A stretch of 10,102 nucleotides of DNA from Mesolinea sp964536465 (lineage in GTDB: Bacteria > Chloroflexota > Anaerolineae > Anaerolineales > Anaerolineaceae), in the NCBI GenBank assembly GCA_964536465.1, contig CAZHXQ010000071.1, positions 1-10,102 of the forward strand. Direction: 5' to 3'. Under the pieces are notes generated by a model. The model made no database searches. It was not told the DNA's origin and saw only the letters and a list, made by a program, of their open reading frames with translations. The position numbers and the translations under genes were made by a program. Position 1 is the stretch's first letter, and each line of letters starts with the position of its first letter. Below are positions 1-6,698 of this stretch, piece by piece.

Positions 1-780
1 AGACAGAATTCCGTCTTCTTTCCACTGCAGCGCCATTTCGCCAAACCTGATCATACCTTCTGAACCAACGCCGACATCAGTGGGGTCGTAGTCGCCATTT
101 TCGTCCAGACCGAAGATGTAGCCACCCTGAGAGGTCATCCAGGGATAAGCGTCGTACGAAGTACCAGCCAATACGATACCGTATTGAACTTTGTCTTCGT
201 CAATCAGGGTTCTGGAGAGGTCATAGACGCCCTGCCAGGTGGTGGGGACAGTCTCAACAACGTCTTTGTTGTAGAAAAAGCCCAGGTTTTCAGTAGCGTA
301 GGGCATACCGTAGAGTTTGCCTTCGTAGCTAAATGCCTTCAGTGCCTGGTCAGTGAAATCATCGGCCTTCTCGCCAAGGTCAAGTTCGGCGATCAGACCA
401 GATTCGGTCAGGGCAGGCAGCTGGTCGTGAGCCAAAACAATAATGTCCGGACCTTCACCAGCGGGGGCAGCCACGAGGAATTGGTCGCGAATACCAGAGA
501 TATTCTCGACAACGACTTCGACGTTGTATTCTTCCTTGAACTTGGCGCCCAGTTCAGTCAAAACGGGGGCGCGTTGTTCGTCAGCCCAAATACGCAGGGT
601 AGCGGCTGGCGCTACAACTTCCTCGGTCGGCATCTCAGTGGGCTCTTCAACGACGGGTTCTTCGGTAGGTACATCGACCGGAGGTTCCGTTACGACAGGG
701 GTCTCTGCCGGAGTGCTACAGGCTCCCACCAGCAGAGTCGCAATCAGGGCGATTGCAATCAACAAATAACTTTTCTTCAT
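1..780 (-). CDS. Sugar ABC transporter substrate-binding lipoprotein, MalE-like (partial, C-terminus beyond window)
   Basis: Extracytoplasmic solute-binding protein that would capture a sugar or oligosaccharide and deliver it to an ABC permease. The 260 visible residues begin with a lipoprotein signal: a charged MKKS start, a hydrophobic stretch, and the lipobox LVGA-C with the lipidated Cys at residue 21. A Thr/Pro/Glu-rich linker (about 22-60) precedes the binding domain, which opens with TLRIWADEQR. The segment EGKLYGMPYATENLGFFYNKD (152-172) is typical of the maltose/maltodextrin-binding cluster. Family members are about 400 residues, so roughly one third is missing past base 1. An AAGGAG ribosome-binding site (787-792) sits six bases before the ATG. 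The gene lies 64 bp downstream of a MarR regulator on the same strand and may be co-transcribed with it. Permease genes would be expected further left. Family is clear; the exact sugar cannot be told. Confidence 0.9.
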   Translation of the reverse strand, partial: MKKSYLLIAIALIATLLVGACSTPAETPVVTEPPVDVPTEEPVVEEPTEMPTEEVVAPAATLRIWADEQRAPVLTELGAKFKEEYNVEVVVENISGIRDQFLVAAPAGEGPDIIVLAHDQLPALTESGLIAELDLGEKADDFTDQALKAFSYEGKLYGMPYATENLGFFYNKDVVETVPTTWQGVYDLSRTLIDEDKVQYGIVLAGTSYDAYPWMTSQGGYIFGLDENGDYDPTDVGVGSEGMIRFGEMALQWKEDGILS

Positions 781-811
781 TGGTTTCTCCTTTTGAAACT
801 ATTGAATTGTT

Positions 812-825
812 TGGCAGTTTTGCCA
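812..825. promoter_or_regulatory. Short inverted repeat before the binding-protein gene (possible operator or weak hairpin)
   Basis: TGGCA-GTTT-TGCCA is a 5-bp inverted repeat with a 4-base centre, located 32 bp upstream of the binding-protein start in the 64-bp gap after the MarR gene. It could be a repressor operator for the transporter, or a small hairpin affecting read-through from the MarR gene. No run of T's follows it on either strand, so it is not a standard terminator. Function is unproven. Confidence 0.3.
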
Positions 826-844
826 GTTAGTAGCGTTATCATCC

Positions 845-1333
845 TTACCCCCGCTTGTTTCCATTATGCCAGTTCAAGACCTGCGAATTGGTCAGGCTGA
901 GAAATGAGCTGGGGGAAAGGGTGCTTTCAATGTGTTGGCTGACATCCAGGAAGTGCGAGGTCTCGCTTTTGCTGAAACGAGACATGAGTGAATCAATTTG
1001 ACCTACAAAACCTGGATAGACTTCAGCAAGTAAATCAGTTCCTTTTTCAGTCAGGTAGAGATGAAAACTTCGGCGATCATTGAGATCGTTCTGGCGGGTG
1101 ATCAAGCCCTCTTTGTGCATACCCTGCACGACACGGGTGGTGTTGCTCTTGTTGCAGAGCAGCCGGCTGCTCAGGTCGATGTAGTTGATGCCGGGGTTTT
1201 GAGAAACATGCAGGAGGATATAGAAACGGGCGACATTGAGACCATACCCAGACAGATAGGCCTTCTCATGGTTATCAATATGAAGGAAAACTGCCTTCAA
1301 TGACTCGTAAAGATGCATCCGTTTCTCCGACAT
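845..1333 (-). CDS. MarR-family transcriptional regulator
   Basis: Small winged-helix DNA-binding protein of 162 residues, the usual length for MarR proteins, which act as dimers on palindromic operators and often respond to a small ligand. The winged helix-turn-helix covers about residues 33-98: the segment GINYIDLSSRLLCNKSNTTR (48-67) gives helix 2 and the recognition helix, and the wing carries NDLNDRRSFHLYLTEKG, the typical DxRxxxxxLTxKG signature. N- and C-terminal helices would form the dimer interface. The ATG at 1333 has a GGGGTGAT stretch before it. A second in-frame ATG at 1318 (Met6) has GGAG six bases upstream and is an equally plausible start. A sigma-70 promoter and an overlapping palindrome lie upstream, suggesting autoregulation. 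The sugar-binding gene 64 bp downstream is the obvious candidate target, although MarR proteins also control unrelated stress or efflux genes. Confidence 0.9.
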   Translation of the reverse strand: MSEKRMHLYESLKAVFLHIDNHEKAYLSGYGLNVARFYILLHVSQNPGINYIDLSSRLLCNKSNTTRVVQGMHKEGLITRQNDLNDRRSFHLYLTEKGTDLLAEVYPGFVGQIDSLMSRFSKSETSHFLDVSQHIESTLSPSSFLSLTNSQVLNWHNGNKRG

Positions 1334-1362
1334 ATCACCCCAAACTCTAATGGTTGACTTGG

Positions 1363-1381
1363 AAACTAATTATATTAGATT
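1363..1381. promoter_or_regulatory. Palindromic operator candidate at the MarR gene transcription start
   Basis: The core CTAAT-TAT-ATTAG (1366-1378) is a perfect 5-bp inverted repeat with a 3-base centre. Allowing one mismatch it extends to AA/TT on each side (1363-1381). It abuts the -10 hexamer and covers the predicted transcription start, which is the usual position for MarR autorepression. Size and AT-richness fit MarR-family operators in general. A further CTAAT half-site lies at 1347-1351. Confidence 0.45.
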
Positions 1382-1406
1382 TTAACAACATTGGTGGGTT
1401 TGTCAA
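1379..1406 (-). promoter_or_regulatory. Sigma-70-type promoter of the MarR gene
   Basis: On the minus strand there is a perfect -35 hexamer TTGACA (1406-1401), a 16-bp spacer and a -10 hexamer TAAAAT (1384-1379). Transcription would start near 1372, about 40 bases before the MarR start codon. Both hexamers are read directly from sequence; activity is inferred. Confidence 0.65.
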
Positions 1407-1414
1407 GGTAGATA

Positions 1415-1545
1415 TATAAAGCCCACGATTTACAACAGAATGGCGAGCACACTGTGGGCCCCAGGGGTGCTTGTTTCGCCCCTGCACTGTTCACTACTAT
1501 ATTAAAGGGGCTTAGCAGGCCGTTCAACCAACCTGCCCTTTTTTG
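1415..1545 (+). ncRNA. Candidate structured small RNA or leader between divergent genes
   Basis: No protein is apparent between the MarR start and the deacetylase start (283 bp). On the plus strand the stretch holds consecutive hairpins: GCCCAC/GTGGGC (1421-1426 with 1454-1459), CAGGGG/CCCCTG (1462-1467 with 1479-1484), and a terminator-like stem from 1504 to 1541 followed by T's. An alternative pairing, GCCCCT/AGGGGC (1478-1483 with 1506-1511), excludes the second hairpin and the base of the terminator. Possible upstream promoters are TTGACT-16 bp-TAGATT (1354-1381) and TTGGTG-16 bp-TATATA (1391-1418). It resembles no riboswitch, T-box, SRP RNA or tRNA that I recognise. It could be an independent small RNA or an attenuated leader. 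The pairings are seen; existence of the transcript is inferred. Confidence 0.35.
1504..1544 (+). terminator. Terminator-like hairpin, plus strand
   Basis: The stem GCAGG (1515-1519) / CCTGC (1532-1536) with a 12-base loop is extended by AAAGG (1504-1508) / CCTTT (1537-1541) across a 6-base bulge, and ends in six T's (1539-1544). No plus-strand gene ends upstream of it, so it would terminate a short RNA or a leader. An overlapping ACCAAC/GTTGGT pairing (1527-1532 with 1545-1550) competes with it. The bulge makes the stem less than ideal. Confidence 0.45.
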
Positions 1546-1575
1546 TTGGTAATAACGCGGTTAATTGAGGGTAGA

Positions 1576-1584
1576 TGGTATAGT
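1576..1584 (+). promoter_or_regulatory. Extended -10 promoter candidate for the PIG-L gene
   Basis: TG-G-TATAGT (1576-1584) matches the extended -10 pattern TGnTATAAT with one mismatch. No good -35 is visible at 15-18 bp, which extended -10 promoters tolerate. Transcription would start near 1591, leaving a short leader carrying the TTGGAGAG ribosome-binding site (1603-1610), six bases before the ATG at 1617. Confidence 0.4.
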
Positions 1585-1616
1585 TAATATCCAAAATTAT
1601 ACTTGGAGAGATCAAT

Positions 1617-2462
1617 ATGTTCACACAGCCCAACGCCGAAATCTACATCCCCGATGGCTCAGACGCCATCGAAGCACTAAGCCGGACGACCCATCTCAGC
1701 ATCGCCGCCCATCAGGACGACATCGAGATTATGGCGATTGACGGCATCCTGCGAGCCTATCAGCAGCCGGACGTCCATTTCACTGGCTGTGTCGTCACCG
1801 ACGGTCATGGCTCCCCCCGGGCGGGGGAATTTGCGCAGGTGAGCGACGACGAGATGGCGCGCATCCGGGTGGAAGAACAGAAAGAGGCAGCCCGCATAGG
1901 TAAGTATTCCGCCCAGGTCTTTTTGGGTTACCCCAGTGCTGAAGTCAAGAAGCCGGGCAACCAGGACCTCAAAGATGACCTGCAAAATCTGATCAGGCAA
2001 ACCCGCCCACAGGTGATTTACACGCACAACCTGGCCGACAAGCACAACACACACGTTGGCGTTCTGCTGCGGCTGTTGGAAGCTCTACGCGATCTCGAAC
2101 CCGTAGAACTGCCTGTAAGTTTGATTGGTTGTGAGGTCTGGCGGAATTTAGACTGGCTGCCTGATGAGAAAAAAGTGGTCATGGATGTATCCGCGCACAA
2201 ACATCTTCAGGCCCAACTGGTGGATGTGTTTGTTTCTCAGGTGCAGGGAGGTAAAAATTATACCGATGCTGTTTTGGGTCGGCGGGCTGCAAACGCGACC
2301 TTTTTTGCATCACACGCTACCGATCTGACCACCGGGTTGAGCTTTGGGATGGATATGACTCCTCTGATAACGAATAAAGACCTGGATCCGGTTGATTACA
2401 TCAGAGGATTCTTGCGGGAGTTTCAGGATAATGTGGTTGGGACGATCGAGTCCATGCGTTAA
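1617..2462 (+). CDS. PIG-L / LmbE-family zinc-dependent deacetylase
   Basis: Predicted metal-dependent de-N-acetylase of 281 residues. The family removes N-acetyl groups from sugar conjugates, as in mycothiol and bacillithiol synthesis (MshB, BshB), GPI precursors and antibiotics. The metal and catalytic motif appears as AHQDD (31-35), where most relatives have AHPDD; His32 and Asp35 are the expected zinc ligand and base. TDGHGSPR (61-68) is the second conserved loop, and YTHNLADKHNTHVGV (135-149) carries the third metal ligand, probably His146. There is no signal peptide, so it should be cytosolic. A TTGGAGAG ribosome-binding site supports the ATG at 1617. The gene stands alone: divergent from the MarR gene and convergent with the lysozyme gene, whose stop is 23 bp away, with no clear terminator between. 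No thiol-biosynthesis partner is in the window, so the substrate is unknown. Confidence 0.88.
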   Translation: MFTQPNAEIYIPDGSDAIEALSRTTHLSIAAHQDDIEIMAIDGILRAYQQPDVHFTGCVVTDGHGSPRAGEFAQVSDDEMARIRVEEQKEAARIGKYSAQVFLGYPSAEVKKPGNQDLKDDLQNLIRQTRPQVIYTHNLADKHNTHVGVLLRLLEALRDLEPVELPVSLIGCEVWRNLDWLPDEKKVVMDVSAHKHLQAQLVDVFVSQVQGGKNYTDAVLGRRAANATFFASHATDLTTGLSFGMDMTPLITNKDLDPVDYIRGFLREFQDNVVGTIESMR

Positions 2463-2485
2463 AACCACGCAAAGGGCAGGAAAAC

Positions 2486-3613
2486 TCAACCCACCAACCG
2501 CAAATAATGCGCTTCGCCGCAGCACCAGACCTGCCGGTCAGGTGAGATGCGAAACCAGCCATTCCTGATTTCGTAAATGGTGACCACCTCGTTTCGAATC
2601 AAGTTGCCAATGATCTTATACTCTTTTCCGGGCCCCTCCCGCGTGAAGAGTGCTTTCACTATACACTGGGCGCGCCGCTTTTCAGGCGTATTGACCAAAG
2701 GCATTTCAGCCGGCAAACGCTGCATGTAATTCCCCGCTCCGGAGCACCAGACTTCGTCTTTTGGGTCAAGCCGAAACCAACCTTCATCCTCTTCATAGAC
2801 CGAAACGATTTCACCCAGGTTAAGTTTGCCAATAATTTTGAAAGATGTGCCCGGGCCCTCGCGCTTGCGCAGGCTGTTGACCATGCATTTGGCCCGAAAA
2901 AGCACTGCGTGTCCGGGAATGTCGAGGTATCCTGTGGGGTTATTGAAATACTGCCTGACTGCATTGCTGTCGCCATTCCAGCGGTTGTAATCCATGTAGT
3001 GGCTGAAGGCGCCGATCGCTTTTCCGCGATCGCTGGTCTGATGGATCAGGTAAGTGCTCACCCCTTTGGGCAAGAAGGGCGGCCCTGGATGTTCACTGGT
3101 ATAGAAAGGCGAAGGAGCAGAGCGGCGGTAGGTCGCCAACCACCAGTCCAGTTTAGGCAGATCGCCTAGCTGCAGGTTAGCGTCCACCCAATTGGCGCGT
3201 GAATACACGATGGGAAAACGACCCGTGCGCGATTTACAGATTTCCAGGCAGTTGAGCGTGGTTGAGGTGATGCGGGCACGCGTGTTGATACCGGCTACTT
3301 CGAGGTCAAGGGCAATGCGGTCGTGAGCCCAGTCGCTCTTATTTGCCAGCATTTTAAAAAGGGAATCCATTTGCGCGACAGCACTTTCACCGAAGTAAAT
3401 CACATGGTAGGCAATCCTGCCGATTTTGAGTTGACCCATTTGGGACCAGTGATAACTGAATTGGGGATCGCGATAACCCCAGGACACGCCCGAGCGTGCG
3501 GCGATGAAACTGACGGGCTCAGCGTGATTTTTGATGATCTCAAAATTAATCCGCCGGGTTCCTTCCGCGTTAGCCTGATGCTTGCTGATGTCGATTCCAA
3601 ATGCTCTCGTCAT
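2486..3613 (-). CDS. GH25 lysozyme (muramidase) with two C-terminal SH3b repeats
   Basis: Predicted N-acetylmuramidase that cuts the glycan backbone of peptidoglycan; 375 residues. The GH25 domain (about 1-225) opens with FGIDISKHQ, where Asp8 is the conserved first-strand acid. ALDLEV holds the catalytic pair Asp103 and Glu105, and MDYNRWNG (207-214) matches the family's C-terminal DxNxxxG motif. Two bacterial SH3-like repeats follow (about 241-300 and 316-373). Each has REGPG, KIIG, a GWFR strand and a VWC motif, so they look like an internal duplication for wall binding. No signal peptide or membrane segment is visible, which is odd for a wall hydrolase; release by lysis, a holin or non-classical export is possible. 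The ATG at 3613 has a perfect AGGAGG four bases upstream. No phage genes adjoin, so a cell-wall remodelling or interbacterial role is as likely as a phage relic. Confidence 0.88.
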   Translation of the reverse strand: MTRAFGIDISKHQANAEGTRRINFEIIKNHAEPVSFIAARSGVSWGYRDPQFSYHWSQMGQLKIGRIAYHVIYFGESAVAQMDSLFKMLANKSDWAHDRIALDLEVAGINTRARITSTTLNCLEICKSRTGRFPIVYSRANWVDANLQLGDLPKLDWWLATYRRSAPSPFYTSEHPGPPFLPKGVSTYLIHQTSDRGKAIGAFSHYMDYNRWNGDSNAVRQYFNNPTGYLDIPGHAVLFRAKCMVNSLRKREGPGTSFKIIGKLNLGEIVSVYEEDEGWFRLDPKDEVWCSGAGNYMQRLPAEMPLVNTPEKRRAQCIVKALFTREGPGKEYKIIGNLIRNEVVTIYEIRNGWFRISPDRQVWCCGEAHYLRLVG

Positions 3614-3646
3614 GCTTCCTCCTGGTCAGACGGAAACCAATATCAC

Positions 3647-3675
3647 AAAATACCCGTTTTAGAGGGTTGTCAACC
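3647..3675 (-). promoter_or_regulatory. Promoter candidate with palindromic -35 region for the GH25 gene
   Basis: Minus-strand TTGACA (3673-3668) and TATTTT (3652-3647) are separated by 15 bp, slightly short for a sigma-70 promoter. The -35 sits inside an inverted repeat, GGTTG-T-CAACC on the plus strand (3665-3675), which could be an operator. It lies 34-60 bases before the start codon. The rest of the 199-bp gap up to the hydroxylase stop (3813) shows no convincing terminator; an AGCAGA/TCTGCT pairing near 3700-3740 is too weak to call. Confidence 0.45.
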
Positions 3676-3812
3676 AGTTAGGTGCAATTAGAATGCCAGC
3701 AGACTTTACGCACAGGCGGCTATCTCTGCTTTCAGTTGGTTGAGATGTTGTACACTTCCAGGCTGGCAGCAGGCACGGAAATATTTAGCTGGACCGTGAA
3801 CCGACGAAACTT

Positions 3813-6623
3813 TCAGGCGTGTTCAGCCTGAAGCCACGAGCGGACTTTTTCTTTGGATACCGGCAGGTCATCTACCCGCAAGCCGATGGCATGGTAGATG
3901 GCATTTGTGATTGCAGCCGGGGTGGGGATGCAGACCAACTCGCCCACCCCTTTGGCACCAAACGGCCCCTCACTGGCTTTGGCCTCAACGATGATTGATT
4001 TGATCTCAGGCAGGTCCTGCATGCGGGGCACCTGGTATCGGGCGATACGGTCGCTCTTGATGACACCATTTTCAACTTCGAAATCCTCCATCAAGGCATG
4101 CCCAATGCCCATGACGATGCCGCCTTCCACCTGAGAGTGGAACCCGAGGGGGTTGATCACGCGACCCCCATCGTTGGCAGAAATCACCTTCAGAACCTTT
4201 ACCTCTCCAGTGGCTGGGTCGATGCCCACTTTCACCGCCTGCGCTGCGAAACTATAGGCGACATGGATGCGACCGCCGACGGAGATCGGATAGGTGTCGG
4301 GGGCGCGATAGCAATACTCCTCTGCCAGTCCCAACGGAGTTTGCTGGAGCTGGTCATGAATTTCCTGCCAGGGGATCAGCCTTTCACCAACTCGCGCCCC
4401 TTCTGATGAGAACAGAACTTCATCCGGATCGACATCACAAGGTTTGCTAAGCATCTCCAGAATGCGCTTACGCAGCGAAATGGCAGCCTGGCGTACAGCG
4501 TTTCCGGTCACGTAGGTCTGCCGGCTGGCAGTGGTTGGGCCACCATCAGGCGTGAGATCGGTGTCCATCAGGTAGACATTGATGTTGTCGGGTGGGATGC
4601 TCAAGATCTCCGCGGCAATCAACTGCAGCGTGGTGACCAGGCCCTGACCGACTTCGGAAGCGCCGCTCTTAATTTGCAAACGCCCGGCAGGCAGCAGTTT
4701 GAGGATCACCCCGCTGCTGTCTTCTGCACCAGTGCCCAAACCGGTATTCTTAAACCCACAGGCAAGCCCCCAGCATGTAATCAATCGCTGACCCGAAAGC
4801 TCTTCCGTCTGCGGGGTGTAGGGAGCGCTGACGCCGTTATGCGCCCACCAGTCGCCGATGGCGTCCAGACAATCGGGTAGCCCCACGCTTTCAGTCAGAT
4901 AATGACCGGTGTTGGTAGTGGAGCCAACCTGAAGGCAGTTTATCTTGCGTATAGTCATCGGATCGAGGTCAAGCCTTTCAGCAAGGATGTCCATGGCAGA
5001 TTCAATCCCAAAGGAAGCCTGGATCACGCCAAAACCCCGGAAAGCGCCTGCGGGCGGGTTGTTGGTGTACATGGCGTAGCAGTCTGCATGCGTGTGTGGG
5101 ATCACGTAGGGTCCGCAAGAGTGGGTGGTCGCGCGGGTCATCACAGGGACACCCAGCGAGGCGTAGGCACCGGTATCACCGTAAAGCTCAGTGTGGACAG
5201 CTGTCAGCCTTCCATCCTGCCTGGCTCCCAGGCGCAGTTTGATGCTGGTGGCATGTCGTTTGGGGTGAACCAGCATGCTCTCGCGGCGGGTAAACAGCAA
5301 TTTGACCGGTCTGTCCGTGGCCAACGCCAGCAGGGCGGCATGGATTTGACCTGCGATATCTTCTTTTCCCCCGAAGGCGCCGCCAATTTTTTGTCCGCGC
5401 ACGCGCACCTTTTCAAGCGGTAGTCCGGTGGCTTCGGCCACCTGGCGGCGATCTTCAAAGGGGATCTGGGAGCCAACGTAAATATCCAGTCCCCCGTCTT
5501 CCCTGGGAACAGCGATGGAACACTCCGGCTCCATGAATAAATGCTCCATGGAGGGCGTGGTGAAAGTATGCTCGACCACCACATCCGCCTCTGCAAAGCC
5601 GATCTGTATATCGCCCTTATCGAAATAGATGTGTTTGAGCAGGTTGCCCTGATCGTGTATTTGCTCGGCATCTCTTTCAAGTGCCTGCTGGGGGCTGCTG
5701 ACCACCGGGCGCCCTTCAAATTCAGGTTTAATCAGTCTGATTGCCTCATCAGCGATGGCCTGGCTCTGGGCAGCGACGATGGCTATCGCGTCGCCCTGGT
5801 AACGCACGCGTTCGCCAATCCCGACCAGGACCGGCCAATCCTTCTTGTAGATCCCGTGCAGCCGTTCGTGTTGCAGATCTTGCGCCGTCAATATGGCCAC
5901 AACGCCGGGCAATTGGCGGGCTTGAGAGCTGTCAAGTGAGCGCAGGATGGCTGAGGGAACACCGGCGCGCAGCACCCGGGCGTAAAGCATGCCCTCAAAG
6001 TGCAGGTCATCGCTGAATTTCGCGCTGCCAATTGCCTTGCCAACTGCGTCGGGGCGTATAAAGTTCTTACCGACATAGGTCAGGTCCTGTTCGCCCAGCG
6101 GAAACTGCCGGGACTGCACGTAACTTTCTTCCCGGATCGCCTTTGCCGCTGCCTGGATGGCGGAAATGATGGCTTCATAACTGCCGCACCGACATATCAC
6201 GTCGTTCATGGCCTCCCTGATTTCGTCAAGGCTGGGGTCAGGGTTGTTTTGAAGCAGGGCATGGGCTGTCAGCAGCTGGCCTGGTGTGCAAAAACCACAT
6301 TGGATGGCGCCATGTGTGATGAAGGCCTCTTGCAGCGGGTGGAGCGCTTTGAGGTCTTCACGTTGGTCTTGCTGGTGGTTGGGGCGCAGTGCCCGCAGTC
6401 CTTCAACAGTCAAAACCGACTTGCCATTCACTGCCGCGGCGCGGGTGATGCACGAGCGCGTGGGTACGCCATCGACCAACACAGTGCATATGTTGCAGTG
6501 TCCTTCACCACAGCCGATTTTCGTGCCGGTCAGCCGCAGGCGTTCTCGTAAAAGGTCGCTCAGTTTTTCACCAGGGATTTCCTGAAGTTGATAAGGGACA
6601 CCATTGACATTTACTTCCAGCAT
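3813..6623 (-). CDS. Molybdopterin-dependent hydroxylase, fused Fe-S and Mo subunits (aldehyde oxidoreductase / xanthine dehydrogenase family)
   Basis: Predicted molybdenum hydroxylase that oxidises an aldehyde, purine or other N-heterocycle using water. From the ATG at 6623 it has 936 residues. The N-terminal plant-type [2Fe-2S] domain has Cys38, Cys43, Cys46 and Cys58 (GCGEGHCNIC). The helical [2Fe-2S] domain has Cys109, Cys112, Cys144 and Cys146 (CGFCTPGQ, CRCGSYEA). The Mo domain follows from about 190, with GGAFGGKED (414-422), AFRGFG (527-532), GASEVGQG (654-661) and GAKGVGE with the likely catalytic Glu895. There is no FAD domain and no FAD-subunit gene nearby, as in the one-chain aldehyde oxidoreductase (Mop) of Desulfovibrio gigas, so an external carrier must accept electrons. 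No Tat or Sec signal is visible, so it is cytosolic. A GTG lies in frame at 6635, but ATG 6623 is preferred because GGAGAG precedes it by five bases. The substrate cannot be told from sequence. Confidence 0.9.
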   Translation of the reverse strand: MLEVNVNGVPYQLQEIPGEKLSDLLRERLRLTGTKIGCGEGHCNICTVLVDGVPTRSCITRAAAVNGKSVLTVEGLRALRPNHQQDQREDLKALHPLQEAFITHGAIQCGFCTPGQLLTAHALLQNNPDPSLDEIREAMNDVICRCGSYEAIISAIQAAAKAIREESYVQSRQFPLGEQDLTYVGKNFIRPDAVGKAIGSAKFSDDLHFEGMLYARVLRAGVPSAILRSLDSSQARQLPGVVAILTAQDLQHERLHGIYKKDWPVLVGIGERVRYQGDAIAIVAAQSQAIADEAIRLIKPEFEGRPVVSSPQQALERDAEQIHDQGNLLKHIYFDKGDIQIGFAEADVVVEHTFTTPSMEHLFMEPECSIAVPREDGGLDIYVGSQIPFEDRRQVAEATGLPLEKVRVRGQKIGGAFGGKEDIAGQIHAALLALATDRPVKLLFTRRESMLVHPKRHATSIKLRLGARQDGRLTAVHTELYGDTGAYASLGVPVMTRATTHSCGPYVIPHTHADCYAMYTNNPPAGAFRGFGVIQASFGIESAMDILAERLDLDPMTIRKINCLQVGSTTNTGHYLTESVGLPDCLDAIGDWWAHNGVSAPYTPQTEELSGQRLITCWGLACGFKNTGLGTGAEDSSGVILKLLPAGRLQIKSGASEVGQGLVTTLQLIAAEILSIPPDNINVYLMDTDLTPDGGPTTASRQTYVTGNAVRQAAISLRKRILEMLSKPCDVDPDEVLFSSEGARVGERLIPWQEIHDQLQQTPLGLAEEYCYRAPDTYPISVGGRIHVAYSFAAQAVKVGIDPATGEVKVLKVISANDGGRVINPLGFHSQVEGGIVMGIGHALMEDFEVENGVIKSDRIARYQVPRMQDLPEIKSIIVEAKASEGPFGAKGVGELVCIPTPAAITNAIYHAIGLRVDDLPVSKEKVRSWLQAEHA

Positions 6624-6640
6624 TGCGCTCTCCACAGGTA

Positions 6641-6654
6641 CGATCAGGTGATCG
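6641..6654. promoter_or_regulatory. Inverted repeat between -10 and ribosome-binding site of the hydroxylase gene
   Basis: CGATCA-GG-TGATCG is a 6-bp inverted repeat with a 2-base centre in the 5' untranslated region. Its half-site GATCA resembles the GATGA half-site of the palindrome at 6687-6698, so the two may bind the same dimeric regulator on both sides of the transcription start. Confidence 0.35.
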
Positions 6655-6665
6655 ATGAATGCCTA

Positions 6666-6671
6666 ATTATA
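6666..6671 (-). promoter_or_regulatory. -10 element for the molybdenum hydroxylase gene
   Basis: A perfect TATAAT is read on the minus strand about 43 bases before the ATG at 6623. No good -35 hexamer is present at 16-18 bp; instead a perfect palindrome occupies that region (6687-6698), which suggests activator-dependent transcription. Confidence 0.45.
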
Positions 6672-6686
6672 AAACGAATAGAGCAG

Positions 6687-6698
6687 GATGAGCTCATC
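6687..6698. promoter_or_regulatory. 12-bp perfect palindrome at the -35 position of the hydroxylase promoter
   Basis: GATGAGCTCATC is self-complementary over all 12 bases. It lies where the -35 box of the TATAAT promoter at 6666-6671 would be, and is a candidate activator or repressor site. A related palindrome lies 45 bp downstream, centre to centre. Confidence 0.4.

Noticed and set aside
812..825. Terminator between the MarR and binding-protein genes
   Set aside because: The stem is only 5 bp and no T-run follows on either strand.
184..900. Long plus-strand open frame across the left end
   Set aside because: It runs antisense to the sugar-binding lipoprotein gene, has no domain, and overlaps the end of the MarR gene; it is a shadow of real coding sequence.
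1441..1560. T-box or tRNA-like element before the deacetylase gene
   Set aside because: The text GGTAATAACGCGG loosely resembles a T-box motif, but the conserved antiterminator sequence is absent and no tRNA T-arm or anticodon arm can be formed.
6624..6635. GTG start of the hydroxylase at 6635
   Set aside because: The GTG forms part of the GGAGAG ribosome-binding site for the ATG at 6623, and the conserved domain begins right after that ATG.
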